From assembly GCF_004138165.1 (NCBI RefSeq), contig NZ_RYFF01000018.1, positions 38,585-102,584 on the forward strand: a stretch of DNA of 64,000 nt, written 5' to 3'. Below the pieces are notes generated by a model. That model ran no database searches and was not told the origin of the DNA. It saw only the letters and a program-made list of their open reading frames with translations. Shown here piece by piece: positions 52,515 through 61,075 of the stretch (position 1 is the first letter of the stretch; each line of letters opens with the position of its first letter). Origin of the DNA: Candidatus Chloroploca sp. Khr17. Its GTDB lineage: Bacteria; Chloroflexota; Chloroflexia; Chloroflexales; Chloroflexaceae. A program made the translations under genes and the position numbers.

Positions 52515-53933
52515 ATGTCACTCACGCTTCGTCTGGTGCTAACCTATCTTTTTGTGACGCTGGTGGGACTTTTGCTGGTTGGCGGGGGGTTGCTCGCGTT
52601 GACCGGGCGTTATCTCGAAACGCAGCGGATGCAACAGTTGCAAGCGCAGACGGCGATCTATGCGGCGCTGCTTGGTGAACTTGCCGCGACGCCCGCCCAA
52701 CTGCAAGCCCTTGCCTCGCCTCGTCCCGGGGCTGATTTGCTGCCCGTTGATACCCAGGCTCGTCTCTTTTCGACGACCGGGGTGCGCTTGTATGGCGATG
52801 CGGCGTTGGGGCCATTTCCGAGTCGCCCGGTACTTTCCCTGATTGCCCCGCCCTTTCCGCTCCCCGCTTCACAGGTTCAGGGCCGTTACTATGCGGCCAG
52901 TCCGATTACAGGGGCCGACGGATTGATAGGGGTGGTTGAGCTTTCGCGTGCGACGACGGCTGAGACGCAGTTGCTCGCGGCCTTGAGGCGCCTAGTAGTG
53001 CAGGCTACCCTTGTCGCAGCGCTGGTGATGAGTCTGGTTAGTGTGATGGTTGCACGGGGCCTGGTGCGCCTGATTGCACGTCTGACCGGGCGCGCCGAGG
53101 CCCTCGCCGCACGCTATGGTCCATCTGGTTCGCCTGATCCTTCGCGTAGCCGTGATGAACTTGTGGCGCTCACCCAGAGTCTCGATCGCCTTGAGGCTGG
53201 GGTGCAGGCGTATCATGCCCGTATTCAAGAGCTTGAGCAAGTGCGGGCGCATTTTTATCGCAGCATTTCCCACGAGTTGCGCACACCACTCACGGTGATG
53301 GCGACGACGCTCGAGAATCTGGCCGACGCCCTTCCCGACGCTCAACGCCCGAACCTTGCATTGCTTGAGAGCGAAACGGCACGCTTGGGGCGTCTGGTTG
53401 ATGACTTGCTCCGTCCTCCTGATGATGGGCGCCTTCGTTTACTGGCGCGTACCCCGGTTGAGCTTGGTGAACTCGCGGCTGAGGTTGTAGCCATGCTGAT
53501 GGGGCGGGCACGGCGTGCCGGCGTGACGCTGACGGCGGTACCTTCCGCTGCGCCACTGAACATTGCCGGTGATCGTGACCGCCTCAAGCAAGCGCTGCTG
53601 AACCTGATTGATAATGCCATCCGGGTGACGCCACCGGGCGGTAGGGTGATCGTACGAAGCCAGCCTGGGGAGCATGGGGCGCAGGTGCTGGTGGAGGATA
53701 CTGGCCCCGGTGTCCCAGAAGGGTTGCGTGAGCGCATCTGGCAGCGGGGGATCCGTGGCGGCGACCCGGCTACCGATGGCAGTGCTGGCCTGGGGCTTGC
53801 GCTGGTGCGTGAGATTGCCGAGGCGCATGGTGGGCGGGCGTGGCTTGAGGTGACAGAAGTGCCCGGGGCATGTTTTGGGCTTGAGGTTCCTTATGAAGGT
53901 GCGGTGAAGTTCGTGTATACTGCAACAAAATAG
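52515..53933 (+). CDS. Sensor histidine kinase
   Basis: 472 residues from ATG 52515; the frame is open to 52413 but that crosses the phnE remnant. Two membrane helices (about 5-28 and 160-185) bracket a 130-residue external sensor without recognisable family. HAMP-like linker, then the H-box FYRSISHELRTPLTVMATTL with H253, N-box LLNLIDNAIR and G-boxes DTGPGVPEG and SAGLGLALVREIAEAHGG. No response regulator gene is adjacent, so it is an orphan kinase here. Confidence 0.9.
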   Translation: MSLTLRLVLTYLFVTLVGLLLVGGGLLALTGRYLETQRMQQLQAQTAIYAALLGELAATPAQLQALASPRPGADLLPVDTQARLFSTTGVRLYGDAALGPFPSRPVLSLIAPPFPLPASQVQGRYYAASPITGADGLIGVVELSRATTAETQLLAALRRLVVQATLVAALVMSLVSVMVARGLVRLIARLTGRAEALAARYGPSGSPDPSRSRDELVALTQSLDRLEAGVQAYHARIQELEQVRAHFYRSISHELRTPLTVMATTLENLADALPDAQRPNLALLESETARLGRLVDDLLRPPDDGRLRLLARTPVELGELAAEVVAMLMGRARRAGVTLTAVPSAAPLNIAGDRDRLKQALLNLIDNAIRVTPPGGRVIVRSQPGEHGAQVLVEDTGPGVPEGLRERIWQRGIRGGDPATDGSAGLGLALVREIAEAHGGRAWLEVTEVPGACFGLEVPYEGAVKFVYTATK

Positions 53934-53971
53934 ATGTTGGTGCGAGGTGCGTTGCAACGTAAGGAACGGGT

Positions 53972-54841
53972 GTGGTTGCAAGTGGGGTGCGGCAGCAACT
54001 GATCGGGTTCTTTGAAGTTACCCGGTTTACCAATAGCCTCTATGCAGGCATGTATACGCTGGTTGGGGCCTATCTGTCTGGTGGCGCTGGGGCGCTCTGG
54101 TCGGGGGCGGCCTGGTTGTCGGCGGTGATTGTTGGCCTGGTGGTGGCCTTTGGCTTTGTCATCAATGATATGGTTGATGTCGAAGTTGATCGTCTTGCCA
54201 AACCCCATCGCCCGCTTGCGGCCGGTCGCTTGAGTCAGGCGGATGCCCGGAGCTTTGCCCTTGTGCTGGCGAGCCTGGCCCTCGGCCTGGCCCTCGTGCT
54301 CGGATGGCTCCCCATGGCCCTGGTTGCGACGACCCTTGCCCTAGCAACCTTCTATTCTTTTGTGCTCAAAGGAACAGTGCTGCTCGGCAATGCATGCATG
54401 GGCGTCTTAATTGCGCTGATTCCGCTTTTCGGTGCCCTTGCCGGTGGCGGCATGACCCTGGCGGTCTGGGTTGTGGCAGGGTTGATGTTGCTCTTTGATG
54501 TGAGCCATGAAGTCTTGAAGACGACGGCTGACCACGAGGGCGACCGGGCCGCTGGCTTAACGACGGTGGCGACCTATGCCGGTGTGCCAGGGGCGGTGCG
54601 CATCTTTCAACTGCTCGCGTTGCTCTTTTGCCTGGTGGCTTTGCTGCCCTGGCCGCTTGGCCTAGCTTCGTGGGCCTATGCGCTCGCCCTGTTGCCCTGT
54701 GGCCTGCTGCCCACGCTCTTTGTGATCGTGCTTTTGCTACGTTCAACGAGTGATGAAACGATCACCTTGAGCCTCAAAATAATGCGCTATATGTGGATCA
54801 CAAATCTTTTTCCTATTCTTTTGCTTAGCTCACGATCTTGA
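53972..54841 (+). CDS. UbiA-family prenyltransferase
   Basis: 289 residues from GTG 53972 (AAGGA 6 nt upstream), eight to nine helices. First Asp motif NDMVDVEVDRLAKPHRPLAAG (N65 to D73); second motif FDVSHEVLKTTADHEGDRAAG. The first motif is like geranylgeranylglycerol-phosphate or homogentisate/chlorophyll-side-chain transferases. It joins a prenyl diphosphate to an aromatic, glycerol-phosphate or chlorin acceptor. Four-base overlap with the flavoprotein gene suggests a shared pathway; the acceptor is not determinable. Confidence 0.85.
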   Translation: MVASGVRQQLIGFFEVTRFTNSLYAGMYTLVGAYLSGGAGALWSGAAWLSAVIVGLVVAFGFVINDMVDVEVDRLAKPHRPLAAGRLSQADARSFALVLASLALGLALVLGWLPMALVATTLALATFYSFVLKGTVLLGNACMGVLIALIPLFGALAGGGMTLAVWVVAGLMLLFDVSHEVLKTTADHEGDRAAGLTTVATYAGVPGAVRIFQLLALLFCLVALLPWPLGLASWAYALALLPCGLLPTLFVIVLLLRSTSDETITLSLKIMRYMWITNLFPILLLSSRS

Positions 54842-56175
54842 AGCAACAACGACACATTTTGGTCATTGGAGGAGGACTAGCGGGTCTGGCGGCAGCGCGG
54901 TATCTGCAAACGGCTGGTTCTACGGTAACGCTGCTCGAACGTGAGCGAGAGGTTGGTGGGCGTGCGCGTACCGCACTGGTTGATGGCTACGCCTTTGAGC
55001 TTGGGGCCGAGTTTCTTGCCAGCTTTTATACGCGTACCCTGGCGTTAATTAGTGAACTTGGCTTGCACCAACAGCTGCAGCGTATTCCCCGTAGTTCGGC
55101 GATTTTGCGTGACGGACAACTCTATCCGCTCTGGCCTAATCTACGTTTGGCTTTCACCCACCTGATCAGGTCACAGCAGAAACTGCCGTTGACGTACCTC
55201 CTCGCTTCGCTGGTACGTCACCGCGCTCGGCTCGATCTCTATGGCTTTCACAAAGCCTATCCAATTGATGACCAGGATGTCAGCAGTTATGCACTGGCCC
55301 ACTTCTCGCGTGAGTTGCTTGAATATGTGTTGCAACCACCGATCGCAGGGATTTTCTACTGGACACCCGAGCGAACCTCGCGGGCGCTCCTGTTGATGGT
55401 GCTCAAGGCGGGGTTCAGTCGACCGACAGGCTTGCAACTCTTTACGCTGCGTGGCGGTCTGGGGGGGCTGGCCCGCGCACTTGCCGGTAATCTTCAGGTA
55501 CGCCTGGGTGTCGAAGTGCGTACCATTACACCACATGCAGATGGTGGCTACGCGCTTCACGTTCAGGATGAGGATGGAGGAGCGACTCTTGAGGCTGATG
55601 GGATTGTGATTGCAACCACGGCAACGGTGGTGCCACATCTCTTGCCCTGGCTTGATCACGAGCGGCGGCGTTTTTTCGAGGCAATTGTCTATTCACAAAC
55701 CGTCAACCTTGCGCTTGGCACGCGTACACCTTTGCCTCAGGCGATCTACGGCCTGCTCTTTCCCCGCCGAGAAACACCCTTCCTTGCCTCGGCGACGTTG
55801 CAAACGGTCAAAGATCCGACCACGGCCCCGGCGGGTCGTGCTACACTTTGCCTGCACTTGAGCGGGCCAGCCACCGCAGCGTTGCGCCAGCAAGATGATG
55901 AGACCCTGGCACGTTTGATGCTCGCCGATCTCCGGCGACTCTTGCCAACGTACGATCCGACGCCTGGCCTCGAGGTGCAACGTCTCTACCGGTGCCCCGA
56001 AGCGCTTCCCGAATTCAATGTTGGCCGTTTCCGGCGACTCAATGCCTTTGCCAATGGTACCATCGAACAGGGGCAGATCGTCTTTGCGGGTGACTACCTG
56101 GGGGGGCCATTTATTGAAGGGGCGCTGGTCAGCGGCGAGCAAGCCGCCCAGCGTTTATTGCAGCGCATGGCGTGA
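54838..56175 (+). CDS. FAD-dependent amine-oxidase/protoporphyrinogen-oxidase-like protein
   Basis: 445 residues from a TTG start that overlaps the previous stop (TTGA). N-terminal dinucleotide fold ILVIGGGLAGLAAARYLQ (GGGLAG at 11-16), then VGGRARTALVDGYAFELGAEF. The C-terminal FAD contact is FAGDYLGGPFIEGALVSGEQAA. The family includes HemY, phytoene desaturases and monoamine oxidases; sequence alone does not separate them. Coupling to a UbiA prenyltransferase points to isoprenoid or tetrapyrrole/quinone metabolism. Confidence 0.85.
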   Translation: MKQQRHILVIGGGLAGLAAARYLQTAGSTVTLLEREREVGGRARTALVDGYAFELGAEFLASFYTRTLALISELGLHQQLQRIPRSSAILRDGQLYPLWPNLRLAFTHLIRSQQKLPLTYLLASLVRHRARLDLYGFHKAYPIDDQDVSSYALAHFSRELLEYVLQPPIAGIFYWTPERTSRALLLMVLKAGFSRPTGLQLFTLRGGLGGLARALAGNLQVRLGVEVRTITPHADGGYALHVQDEDGGATLEADGIVIATTATVVPHLLPWLDHERRRFFEAIVYSQTVNLALGTRTPLPQAIYGLLFPRRETPFLASATLQTVKDPTTAPAGRATLCLHLSGPATAALRQQDDETLARLMLADLRRLLPTYDPTPGLEVQRLYRCPEALPEFNVGRFRRLNAFANGTIEQGQIVFAGDYLGGPFIEGALVSGEQAAQRLLQRMA

Positions 56176-56179
56176 GGTA

Positions 56180-56220
56180 CTGCTATCAAGCGACCAGTGA
56201 CACTGGTCGCTTGATAGCAG
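56180..56220 (+). terminator. 20-bp-arm hairpin after the flavoprotein gene
   Basis: Perfect arms (56180-56199 and 56201-56220) around a single A; begins 4 bp after the stop. No T run. Confidence 0.78.
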
Positions 56221-56328
56221 CACGATGTGGGGCCCGCTCGCTCCTCGCCTATCCTTGGGGATGATCCCGGCCCTGGTTTGATTGTGGTACCATATAATAG
56301 GTAAGATATGTTTAAATGGAGGATGTAG

Positions 56329-57033
56329 ATGACCGATACACCTATTGAATTCATTGTTGCAGCTTTTCAGGATGAGCGTGCGGCTGGCGATACCTTGAAG
56401 ATGCTGAAGCAGGCGCGACGCGAGAAGCTGATTGGCATTCAACGTGCGGCAGTTTTGCGACGCGACAGCAAGGGCAAGCTGCATATTAAAGAGGCCACCG
56501 ACATCAGCGGCAAGCGTGGCATGCTTGGTGGCGGTGTCGTAGGGGCGGTGGTTGGTGTCATGGCTGGGCCAATTCTCTTGCCCACGGCTGTCGGTGCATT
56601 GCTCGGTGGCCTGGCGACCAAACTGCGTGACACTGGCTTTTCGGATCGGCGGCTACGCGAGATGGGCGAGGCCCTCCAGCCTGGCACCTCGGCGATCATT
56701 GCGGTGATCGAGCATCGCTGGGTCGCTGAGATCGAGCAGATGCTGGCCGAGGCTGGGGCGCAGTTGATCACCGAGGCGATCACCGCCGATATTGCGGCGC
56801 AGCTTGAGACAGGCAATGAGGTCGCCTACACGATGCTTGAGACGACCGAAGGCCTGCTGGCCTCACGGCTGGCCGCGGGCGAAGACGAGATCGAGATTGC
56901 TGGCATTCTCGTCACTGAAGAGGGCGTCGTTGCGGCGAATGCGCAGATCAGCATCGAAACTGCTGGTGAGCAGATCATCGAAGGCGAAGCGAGCGAAGTT
57001 GAGCCAAACAAAGCGGACGAGCCCAAGCAGTAG
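56329..57033 (+). CDS. DUF1269-like protein with glycine-zipper membrane hairpin
   Basis: 234 residues. An N-terminal alpha/beta domain (IEFIVAAFQDERAAGDTLKML), a Gly-rich hydrophobic hairpin (MLGGGVVGAVVGVMAGPILL and TAVGALLGGLAT, about 67-100), then a second alpha/beta half with SAIIAVIEHRWVAEIEQML. The acidic tail is poorly conserved-looking. This is the DUF1269 layout; function unknown. A TATAAT lies at 56293-56298 and GGAGG just before the ATG. Confidence 0.78.
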   Translation: MTDTPIEFIVAAFQDERAAGDTLKMLKQARREKLIGIQRAAVLRRDSKGKLHIKEATDISGKRGMLGGGVVGAVVGVMAGPILLPTAVGALLGGLATKLRDTGFSDRRLREMGEALQPGTSAIIAVIEHRWVAEIEQMLAEAGAQLITEAITADIAAQLETGNEVAYTMLETTEGLLASRLAAGEDEIEIAGILVTEEGVVAANAQISIETAGEQIIEGEASEVEPNKADEPKQ

Positions 57034-57050
57034 CGAGGGTGCTTCGTTGA

Positions 57051-57089
57051 AGCGCTGGAATCTCAGGCAAAGCCTGAGATTCCAGCGCT
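57051..57089. terminator. Hairpin shared by two convergent genes
   Basis: Perfect 18-bp arms (57051-57068, 57072-57089), AAA loop. The right part lies inside the minus-strand glycosyltransferase gene, whose last nine codons (to the stop at 57063) are read from the palindrome. Confidence 0.82.
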
Positions 57090-58235
57090 AATCTTTTCTA
57101 ACGCGGCGCAATGGTGCTGCCACGAGTAGTGTTCAACCACGCGTGCCCGTGCGCGCTGGCCCATGGCATGGGCGGCCACTGGATCAGCCAGTACGTGCCT
57201 GATAGCGCTGGCAAACCCAGCGACATCCCCCTCGGCAAAGAGTGCCCCTTCCTCACCCTCACGGATCACGGTTGTAAGGGGAGGGATCGCCGTGGTGACG
57301 ACGGGCAACCCGGCGGCCATATACTCATAAATTTTGAGGGGCGACCAGAAGAAACCGGCGGCACGGAGGGCGGGGTGAGGCGCGGTCGTAAAAGGAGCGA
57401 CGCCTACGTCGGCCCTGGCGAGCAACGCCGGAATCTGCGCATAGGGTACAGCCCCCGTGAAATGAAAATGGCTTGCCCGTGGTGCGGCGAGCGCCTCGGC
57501 GGCAGCGCGTTCAGGCCCATCGCCAAGCAACATGATCTCAAGATCGTACCCCTGGGCGAGCAGCAGCAAACCGGCGCGGATCACATCGGTGACACCGTGC
57601 CAGGCCCGGAACGACCCCATAAAGACGATGCGCGGGCGGCCTGAGCGGCGCGGTGCGCGTTGTGCGGCCACAGCGGTAAACCGTTCCACATCGGCTCCCC
57701 AGGGCAATTCGATCACCTTGGAGCGGGGGATACTTGCCGGGACGGTTGTATGCAATGGGGTAATAATGGCGGCGGCGTGGTGACACTGCCACTCGGCCCA
57801 GCGGCGCAACGGGCCACCAAAGGCATCATCGAGGCGGCGTTTGGCAATCTCGGGCGGATCAACAATCAGCGCATTGACTTCGAGCAGGGCCGGAAGGCCA
57901 AGCGCATGAGCGGCAAGAATCCCTGCGCCTGCAAAATTATAATAGCGCTCGATAATGAGATCGGGCTGCACCGCACGTGCCAGGCGCAGTACCGTTGGCA
58001 ACGTCAACAGGCTCAGCGTCTTGGGCACATCCTGCTGATGCAACACAAAGCCATCGGCAGCGAGGGAAACTGGACGCACAAAGGGAGCGAGACCGCCCCA
58101 CCCCTCGTGGGAAGAGGCAAGCAGATGCACCGTATGCCCGCGTTGCGCGAGCCCCCGGGCGACTTCATAGGCATGGGTACTGCCCCCAAGCGTGCCAGGA
58201 ACAGGAATGCCAGCAGCAATATAGAGGATACGCAA
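57063..58235 (-). CDS. GT4-family glycosyltransferase
   Basis: 390 residues. N-terminal GT-B domain opens MRILYIAAGIPVPGTLGGST; donor domain has IVFMGSFRAWHGVTD, LLGDGPERAAAEALA, and a C-terminal IYEYMAAGLPVVTTAIPPL that replaces the usual EGFG signature. ADVGVAPFTT supports a GT4 CapM/WecH-like enzyme. The sugar and acceptor are unknown. It lies 12 bp downstream of a c-di-AMP receptor gene, so surface-glycan synthesis could respond to that signal. Confidence 0.87.
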   Translation of the reverse strand: MRILYIAAGIPVPGTLGGSTHAYEVARGLAQRGHTVHLLASSHEGWGGLAPFVRPVSLAADGFVLHQQDVPKTLSLLTLPTVLRLARAVQPDLIIERYYNFAGAGILAAHALGLPALLEVNALIVDPPEIAKRRLDDAFGGPLRRWAEWQCHHAAAIITPLHTTVPASIPRSKVIELPWGADVERFTAVAAQRAPRRSGRPRIVFMGSFRAWHGVTDVIRAGLLLLAQGYDLEIMLLGDGPERAAAEALAAPRASHFHFTGAVPYAQIPALLARADVGVAPFTTAPHPALRAAGFFWSPLKIYEYMAAGLPVVTTAIPPLTTVIREGEEGALFAEGDVAGFASAIRHVLADPVAAHAMGQRARARVVEHYSWQHHCAALEKISAGISGFA

Positions 58236-58247
58236 AGTGTATTTATG

Positions 58248-58490
58248 TCAAAGCCGCTCGTAGCGGTCGAGATCCATCGTAATTGCAAGGGTGCCTGGGG
58301 CAACTTGCTTGAGCAACGCATGCGTCTGCTCGACCTGTGAATCTTCAACACCTACGAGCAGCGTCGTATTGCCACGTCTGAGGAAACCACCAGTTGTTGC
58401 CAGGCGTGTCACGCGAAAGCCCTGCTCTACCAAGGCATCAACGCTTGCGTCAGCATCGCTATCATTTGTGACAAAGACGATAAGTTTCAT
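58248..58490 (-). CDS. darA: P-II-like cyclic-di-AMP receptor (DarA/PstA family, DUF970)
   Basis: 80 residues, shorter than the ~110 of Firmicute proteins. The family core is exact: RVTRLATTGGFLRRGNTTLLVGVED (27-50), which forms the ligand pocket between trimer subunits. The shortened C-terminus loses part of the B-loop. The ferredoxin-like PII fold binds cyclic di-AMP and passes the signal to unknown partners. A TATAAT-like -10 lies at 58550-58555 on the minus strand. Upstream of a glycosyltransferase gene. Confidence 0.85.
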   Translation of the reverse strand: MKLIVFVTNDSDADASVDALVEQGFRVTRLATTGGFLRRGNTTLLVGVEDSQVEQTHALLKQVAPGTLAITMDLDRYERL

Positions 58491-58798
58491 GATTTTTCTC
58501 GGTGCGAGCGTGCCCTGTTCTTCGGCAAATCTGTGTCGCGAACGATAGCATTATAGCATGATCTGTTGCGTATGAGGCTGCGCCCTCAAGCGTTTCATGC
58601 TTTGCGGGAACAACGCTAGGTCAAACTGGCGTTGTTCCCGCAAAATGTAACAAAACTGTTATCTAAACCCCCCATCCAGGTCTTGCTCTTCCTTCTTTGA
58701 CCTTTTATACTTATGGTTGGGGGTTCAGGTTTTGCGCAATCCCGTGATATTGTGCTGTTTGTCAATTGACAAATGAACATAGGCCAAAGGTGGCTTTT
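58491..58798. promoter_or_regulatory. Divergent control region with hairpin and palindrome
   Basis: No gene. It contains a hairpin with 16-bp perfect arms (58601-58616 and 58629-58644, 12-base loop), a minus-strand -10 TATAAT (58550-58555), and a 16-bp complete palindrome TTTGTCAATTGACAAA (58758-58773) 25 bp before the kinase ATG. The latter looks like a dimer-binding operator. Confidence 0.65.
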
Positions 58799-61075
58799 AT
58801 GGGTAAGATCTGGAAGAAGCTGAACTCCCGGCTCAGTTACCAGATCACGCTACCATTTTTGTTTCTGACCATCTGTGTAGTACTAGTCGGGGCTTTATAT
58901 ACATTTTTCTTTTACACTCGTTTATTGAACGATCGCCTGGAAGATCAGGTCATTATTGTTACCAATCTGGTGCGCAATTCATTTACCTTGCAAGAGGAGA
59001 TGAATCTCGACTTTCTGCGTGATGTAACCTTTGCGGCACCAGATGACACGTTGGACATACCCGGAGTGCCTGACGCGCTCAATGCTCAAGACCCTGAAGC
59101 GCTTGCATCAGTGCTTGATCTCTTCTTTCGGCTGGGAACAAATCGCAGCGGGGTGCGCCTGGATCGGCTAATCGCGTTTGATCGTGATGGGAAGACCCTG
59201 GTTGATTTTGAGCGTCCGCCTGATTCTACGCAGACAACATATCTTCAGCATCCGCAGCGTGATATTCGGGATGTCTGGTTTGTTGACGCGATCTTGAGGC
59301 TTGGGGTTGACGATTCGGTCGACAAATTTCCTGCCCTGATCGAATTTACCGATACCAATACCTTTTATTTTGCGACGGTCGCCCCGGTGCGTTATGAAGA
59401 CGCGGTCGTGGGGGGCGTCATTGTCGCGATGCGTGCCGATAACCTCGTCAATACGTTGCTGATGCGCTCGCAATCCGATGGCGTGGTGCTCTATGCGCCT
59501 GATGGCACATTCATCGAGGCGGCCTTTAATCCGAAATTGCTGGCTCAGCCGGTCGCCGTACCGCCGATGAGTCCGGAGGCGCTGGAGCGCTTTCTGAACA
59601 ATGCTGATTCGTTCAATCGCTTTACTGAACCATTGCTTGTGCAACAAGTGATCGCCGACGAAGATTTCAAGTTTGCGTACGTGCCCCTGATTGTGCATGG
59701 CACCCATCTCGGCTATGTTGCGACGGGGCTTTCAATGCGTGAGATTATCCAGGCGACCAATTCGGTCTTCTGGCCGATTCTGGGGGTTGTTTTTGTTCTT
59801 GCGCTTGCGATCTTTGGGGCGGGCATCGGGATTGCGCGGTATTTTACGTCCCCGCTGGAAGAGTTGGTACAGACAGCCAATGACATCAGCAGTGGCAACC
59901 TGGTGCGGCGGGCCAATGTGCATGTGGTGAATGAGATCGGCGATCTTGCCCTCAGTTTCAATACGATGACCGAGTTCCTAACCGAGTTGTTAGCTCGGGT
60001 CGATGCCGATTCGACGCAACGGGCCGCGATTGTTGATAGCATCACCGATGGCATTGTGGTCATTGATGATCAAGGGATTGTGACGTTGATCAACCGGGCA
60101 ACACGGAAGTTGCTTGGCATTGACGAGAGCGACCCTGGGCCGCAGCGCCTCAGCGATATTCCGATGAAACGGATGGTGGAGGGAGTGCCTGAGTTTGCTT
60201 CCCAGCGCGATCAGGAACTCTATATGCTTGGTAACTATATTGTTCGGGTGTCGCTGGCACCAGTGAGGAGGGCGGATCAAACCCGTTCGGGTTTTGTCTG
60301 TCTGTTGCAGGATATGACCGCTGAGGTTGCCGTTGACCGGGCGAAAACAAACTTTATTGGAACCATTTCGCACGAATTGCGCACCCCGCTTACAGTGATC
60401 AGTGGCAATGCCGATCTGTTGCTCCGTGGTCTGGTGGGGAAACTCGACGATGACCAGGTCGTCTTTGTGGATGCGATCCGTCAACACTCCCATAATATGG
60501 CTGGTTTGCTCCAGAATGTGATTACGGTGGCGAACCTTGATGCCGGGGTGGTGACGACTGAGCTTGGGCCGGTGGATCTGCGTTTGCCAATTGATGAGAG
60601 TCATTGGCGCGTACAGAGCCAGATTAAAGCCAAGGGTTTGGCGCTCCAGATCCAGATCCCTGAGCATTTGCGTATGGTGATGGCCGATTTTGATCATGTG
60701 CGCCAGGTTGTGTATCAATTGCTTGATAATGCCCGTCGGTACACGGTACAAGGCACGATTACCCTGCGTGCCATTGATTGCCACGATCATGTTCGGGTCG
60801 AGGTCGAGGATACAGGCCGTGGTGTGTCAGTTGATATGCACGATCAGATCTTTCAGCGGTTTATTCGTGGTGATGGTACCAGTGAGGGCATTAATTCTGC
60901 GGAACGTGGGATCGGGTTGGGCCTTGCGATTTGTAAACAGTTGGTAGAACGTCAAGGGGGCACGATTGGGGTGCAGAGTGTCCCCGGCCAAGGCAGTACG
61001 TTCTTCTTTACGTTGCGCTACGCTGATGATATTCCAAGCCCTGAAAAGACGACCCAAATGGCTACGGCTGCCTGA
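58799..61075 (+). CDS. Cache-HAMP-PAS sensor histidine kinase
   Basis: 758 residues from ATG 58799 (AAAGGTGG 7 nt upstream; an in-frame TTG at 58766 overlaps the palindrome). Helix 1 (about 25-50), a large external Cache-like sensor (about 51-320), helix 2 (PILGVVFVLALAIFGAGIGI), HAMP (SPLEELVQTANDISSGNLV), PAS (about 400-510), then HisKA with H525 in TISHELRTPLTVISG and a HATPase ending GIGLGLAICKQLVERQGG. It senses an extracellular small molecule. No regulator is adjacent. Its end overlaps the next gene. Confidence 0.9.
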   Translation: MGKIWKKLNSRLSYQITLPFLFLTICVVLVGALYTFFFYTRLLNDRLEDQVIIVTNLVRNSFTLQEEMNLDFLRDVTFAAPDDTLDIPGVPDALNAQDPEALASVLDLFFRLGTNRSGVRLDRLIAFDRDGKTLVDFERPPDSTQTTYLQHPQRDIRDVWFVDAILRLGVDDSVDKFPALIEFTDTNTFYFATVAPVRYEDAVVGGVIVAMRADNLVNTLLMRSQSDGVVLYAPDGTFIEAAFNPKLLAQPVAVPPMSPEALERFLNNADSFNRFTEPLLVQQVIADEDFKFAYVPLIVHGTHLGYVATGLSMREIIQATNSVFWPILGVVFVLALAIFGAGIGIARYFTSPLEELVQTANDISSGNLVRRANVHVVNEIGDLALSFNTMTEFLTELLARVDADSTQRAAIVDSITDGIVVIDDQGIVTLINRATRKLLGIDESDPGPQRLSDIPMKRMVEGVPEFASQRDQELYMLGNYIVRVSLAPVRRADQTRSGFVCLLQDMTAEVAVDRAKTNFIGTISHELRTPLTVISGNADLLLRGLVGKLDDDQVVFVDAIRQHSHNMAGLLQNVITVANLDAGVVTTELGPVDLRLPIDESHWRVQSQIKAKGLALQIQIPEHLRMVMADFDHVRQVVYQLLDNARRYTVQGTITLRAIDCHDHVRVEVEDTGRGVSVDMHDQIFQRFIRGDGTSEGINSAERGIGLGLAICKQLVERQGGTIGVQSVPGQGSTFFFTLRYADDIPSPEKTTQMATAA

